In this document: positions 8,322 to 9,384 of the stretch, one piece after another
How the letters are laid out: each line of letters begins with the position of its first letter
Numbering within the stretch: position 1 is the first letter of the stretch
NCBI GenBank assembly: GCA_000434735.1
Contig: FR881242.1
Coordinates: forward strand, 1-9,384
Direction of reading: 5' to 3'
DNA length: 9,384 nucleotides
Source: Bacteroides sp. CAG:530
GTDB lineage: Bacteria; Bacteroidota; Bacteroidia; Bacteroidales; Bacteroidaceae
Notes under the pieces: generated by a model
Database searches by the model: none
What the model saw: the letters and a program-made list of their open reading frames with translations, nothing else
What the model was told of the DNA's origin: nothing
Program-made: the position numbers and the translations under genes

Positions 8322-9119
8322 TCATTTTTTTAGAATGTGAATATTCTTTCCAGAGCGTTCATACCGTATCGGTATAATTTTAGAAAGAGCTTTCAATATA
8401 TCACCTATCGTCTTTTCATTCCTCAAAGAGACACGGAAAGATATATCTTTATCCAAACTATTATCCAAGGTGATTGAAACATCATATATCCTCGACAATC
8501 GTACAACTAACTCACCCAATGAGATTTTATCATATTCTACACGTCCTTCAGTCCATGATGCGTATTGTGATGCCTGTCCTTTTTCCATGAATAATTCTCC
8601 ACTATGCTTATTCAGCCTCACTAATTCTCCAGGAGCAACAGATATGTGTTTGCCTTTATACAATATATCAATAGAGCCTTCTAAAAGAGCCGTTGTAGAT
8701 AATTCATCTTCATCATAAGAAGAAACATTAAATTTAGTTCCTTTTACGACTACATTGTACTGATCGGTTTTTACGGTAAAAGGAGTATTACCAGGCTGGC
8801 GTGTAACTTCAAAATAAGCTTCTCCCGATAATAATACCTCCCTGTTTCTTGCGTTAAAACTTCCGGAATATTTTAAAGATGAACCAGCATTAAGATAAAC
8901 CATTGTCCCATCAGCTAGCATCAAGCGACTTTTCTCTCCCATTCCTGTCTTCAAAACAAAATTATTTTTAGACATACTTTTATAGACATAATGTTGTGCG
9001 CTATATATTCCGCTACCAATTAATAACAGAACAATAACAACTGCCGCAACATACCTTAATAAATGCCTAGGCGAGAATTTAGATATTTGTATATCATACG
9101 AGGCATAACGAACAGACAT
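8322..9119 (-). CDS. FecR-family anti-sigma factor, intact C-terminal portion (265 aa)
   Basis: This reading frame carries most of a FecR-type inner-membrane regulator: a short cytoplasmic stretch, a transmembrane helix at about 20-40, the periplasmic FecR domain at about 55-152 (LADGTMVYLNAGSSLKY at 68-84, LLSGEAYFEV at 96-105, VKGTKFNVSSY at 125-135), and a C-terminal DUF4974-like domain at about 193-264. Such proteins hold an ECF sigma factor and release it when the partner SusC STN domain signals import. The ATG at 9119 is only the first Met of this frame. Similarity to the family continues upstream without a Met to a T run at 9245-9240, where the frame changes, so the true start is probably 9327. 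As written, the product could come only from internal initiation or frameshifting and would lack the N-terminal sigma-binding part. It lies 42 bp before susC. Confidence 0.8.
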   Translation of the reverse strand: MSVRYASYDIQISKFSPRHLLRYVAAVVIVLLLIGSGIYSAQHYVYKSMSKNNFVLKTGMGEKSRLMLADGTMVYLNAGSSLKYSGSFNARNREVLLSGEAYFEVTRQPGNTPFTVKTDQYNVVVKGTKFNVSSYDEDELSTTALLEGSIDILYKGKHISVAPGELVRLNKHSGELFMEKGQASQYASWTEGRVEYDKISLGELVVRLSRIYDVSITLDNSLDKDISFRVSLRNEKTIGDILKALSKIIPIRYERSGKNIHILKK

Positions 9120-9327
9120 TCTACTTTGTAGTTTTCTCCATTCATTTTCAACTTCAGGTATTAACCTCGTAGATGCAGCCCACTCTTGTTTCCACAGATT
9201 AAATAGTTTCTCATTTTCAGATGCAGTTTTGATAAACTGAAAAAAGAATCTCTTCCTCAGCTAAAGAAATACGACCGTTAAAATAACGAATCGCCAATTC
9301 TTGATAATAAGTGTTTGAATTGTCCAT
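9120..9327 (-). pseudogene. Out-of-frame N-terminal part of the FecR anti-sigma factor
   Basis: An ATG at 9327 opens MDNSNTYYQELAIRYFNGRI and then SLAEEEILF, a typical start of a Bacteroidota FecR anti-sigma domain. After the six-T run (9245-9240, minus strand) this frame reads SVYQNCI and stops at TGA (9219-9217). The frame of the downstream gene continues QFIKTASENEKLFNLWKQEW from 9239, as expected of the family, and runs into the Met at 9119. Removing one T would join the parts into a 334-residue protein, normal for this family. Causes to consider are a true inactivating mutation, slippage in the run (phase variation or transcriptional slippage), +1 ribosomal frameshifting, or a sequencing error. 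The segment is too well conserved in both frames to be non-coding. Confidence 0.8.
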
Positions 9328-9384
9328 AAAATCGTTTTCTATAAGATATAACACCTATTGGCGGAATTAAATTATAAAAGATTT
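9328..9384 (-). other. Leader of the fecR gene
   Basis: These 57 bases precede the probable fecR start. They are AT-rich and show neither a clear TAnnTTTG promoter element nor a Shine-Dalgarno sequence. In related loci an ECF sigma factor gene lies immediately upstream; no recognisable end of one is present here, so it would have to finish beyond 9384. Confidence 0.3.

Noticed and set aside
9289..9382. Third minus-strand frame open from the window edge to a TAA near 9289, as a possible end of the ECF sigma gene
   Set aside because: It would overlap the conserved fecR start by about 39 bases out of frame, and its residues do not resemble a sigma factor C-terminus.

Overview
The window looks like a piece of an AT-rich Bacteroidota chromosome, most likely Bacteroides or a close gut relative. 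The grounds are an adjacent SusC/SusD pair, a FecR-type anti-sigma factor with a DUF4974-like C-terminus, leader regions without clear Shine-Dalgarno sequences, and a candidate promoter of the Bacteroides TAnnTTTG type. All five real genes are on the minus strand, so transcription runs from high to low coordinates.

Layout in transcription order: (1) 9327-8322, a FecR-family anti-sigma factor whose N-terminal anti-sigma part is out of frame with the rest, because of one extra T (minus strand) in a run at 9240-9245; (2) 8279-5019, a SusC-like TonB-dependent transporter with an extra N-terminal STN signalling domain; (3) 5001-3472, a SusD-like surface lipoprotein; (4) 3451-1961, a secreted GH29 alpha-L-fucosidase with a C-terminal F5/8-type (CBM32-like) domain, followed by a strong intrinsic terminator at 1892-1935; (5) a 315-bp intergenic region with a candidate promoter, then 1645-383, a secreted DUF4185-like beta-propeller protein, probably a glycan-active enzyme. 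Downstream, 236-344 carries an unusual interleaved pair of long inverted repeats. Bases 1-235 hold no convincing gene.

Together, genes 1-4 form a polysaccharide utilisation locus of the ECF-sigma/anti-sigma type. SusC/SusD bind and import a fucosylated glycan, GH29 removes fucose, and the STN domain of SusC is expected to signal import to FecR, which controls an ECF sigma factor presumably encoded just beyond 9384. Spacings of 42, 17 and 20 bp support one transcript for fecR-susC-susD-fucosidase. The DUF4185-like gene appears to be a separate unit. The substrate cannot be read directly from the sequence; a fucose-containing host or plant glycan is inferred.

No wholly new system was found. 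The points most worth checking are the frameshifted anti-sigma factor and the mutually exclusive hairpins at 236-344.
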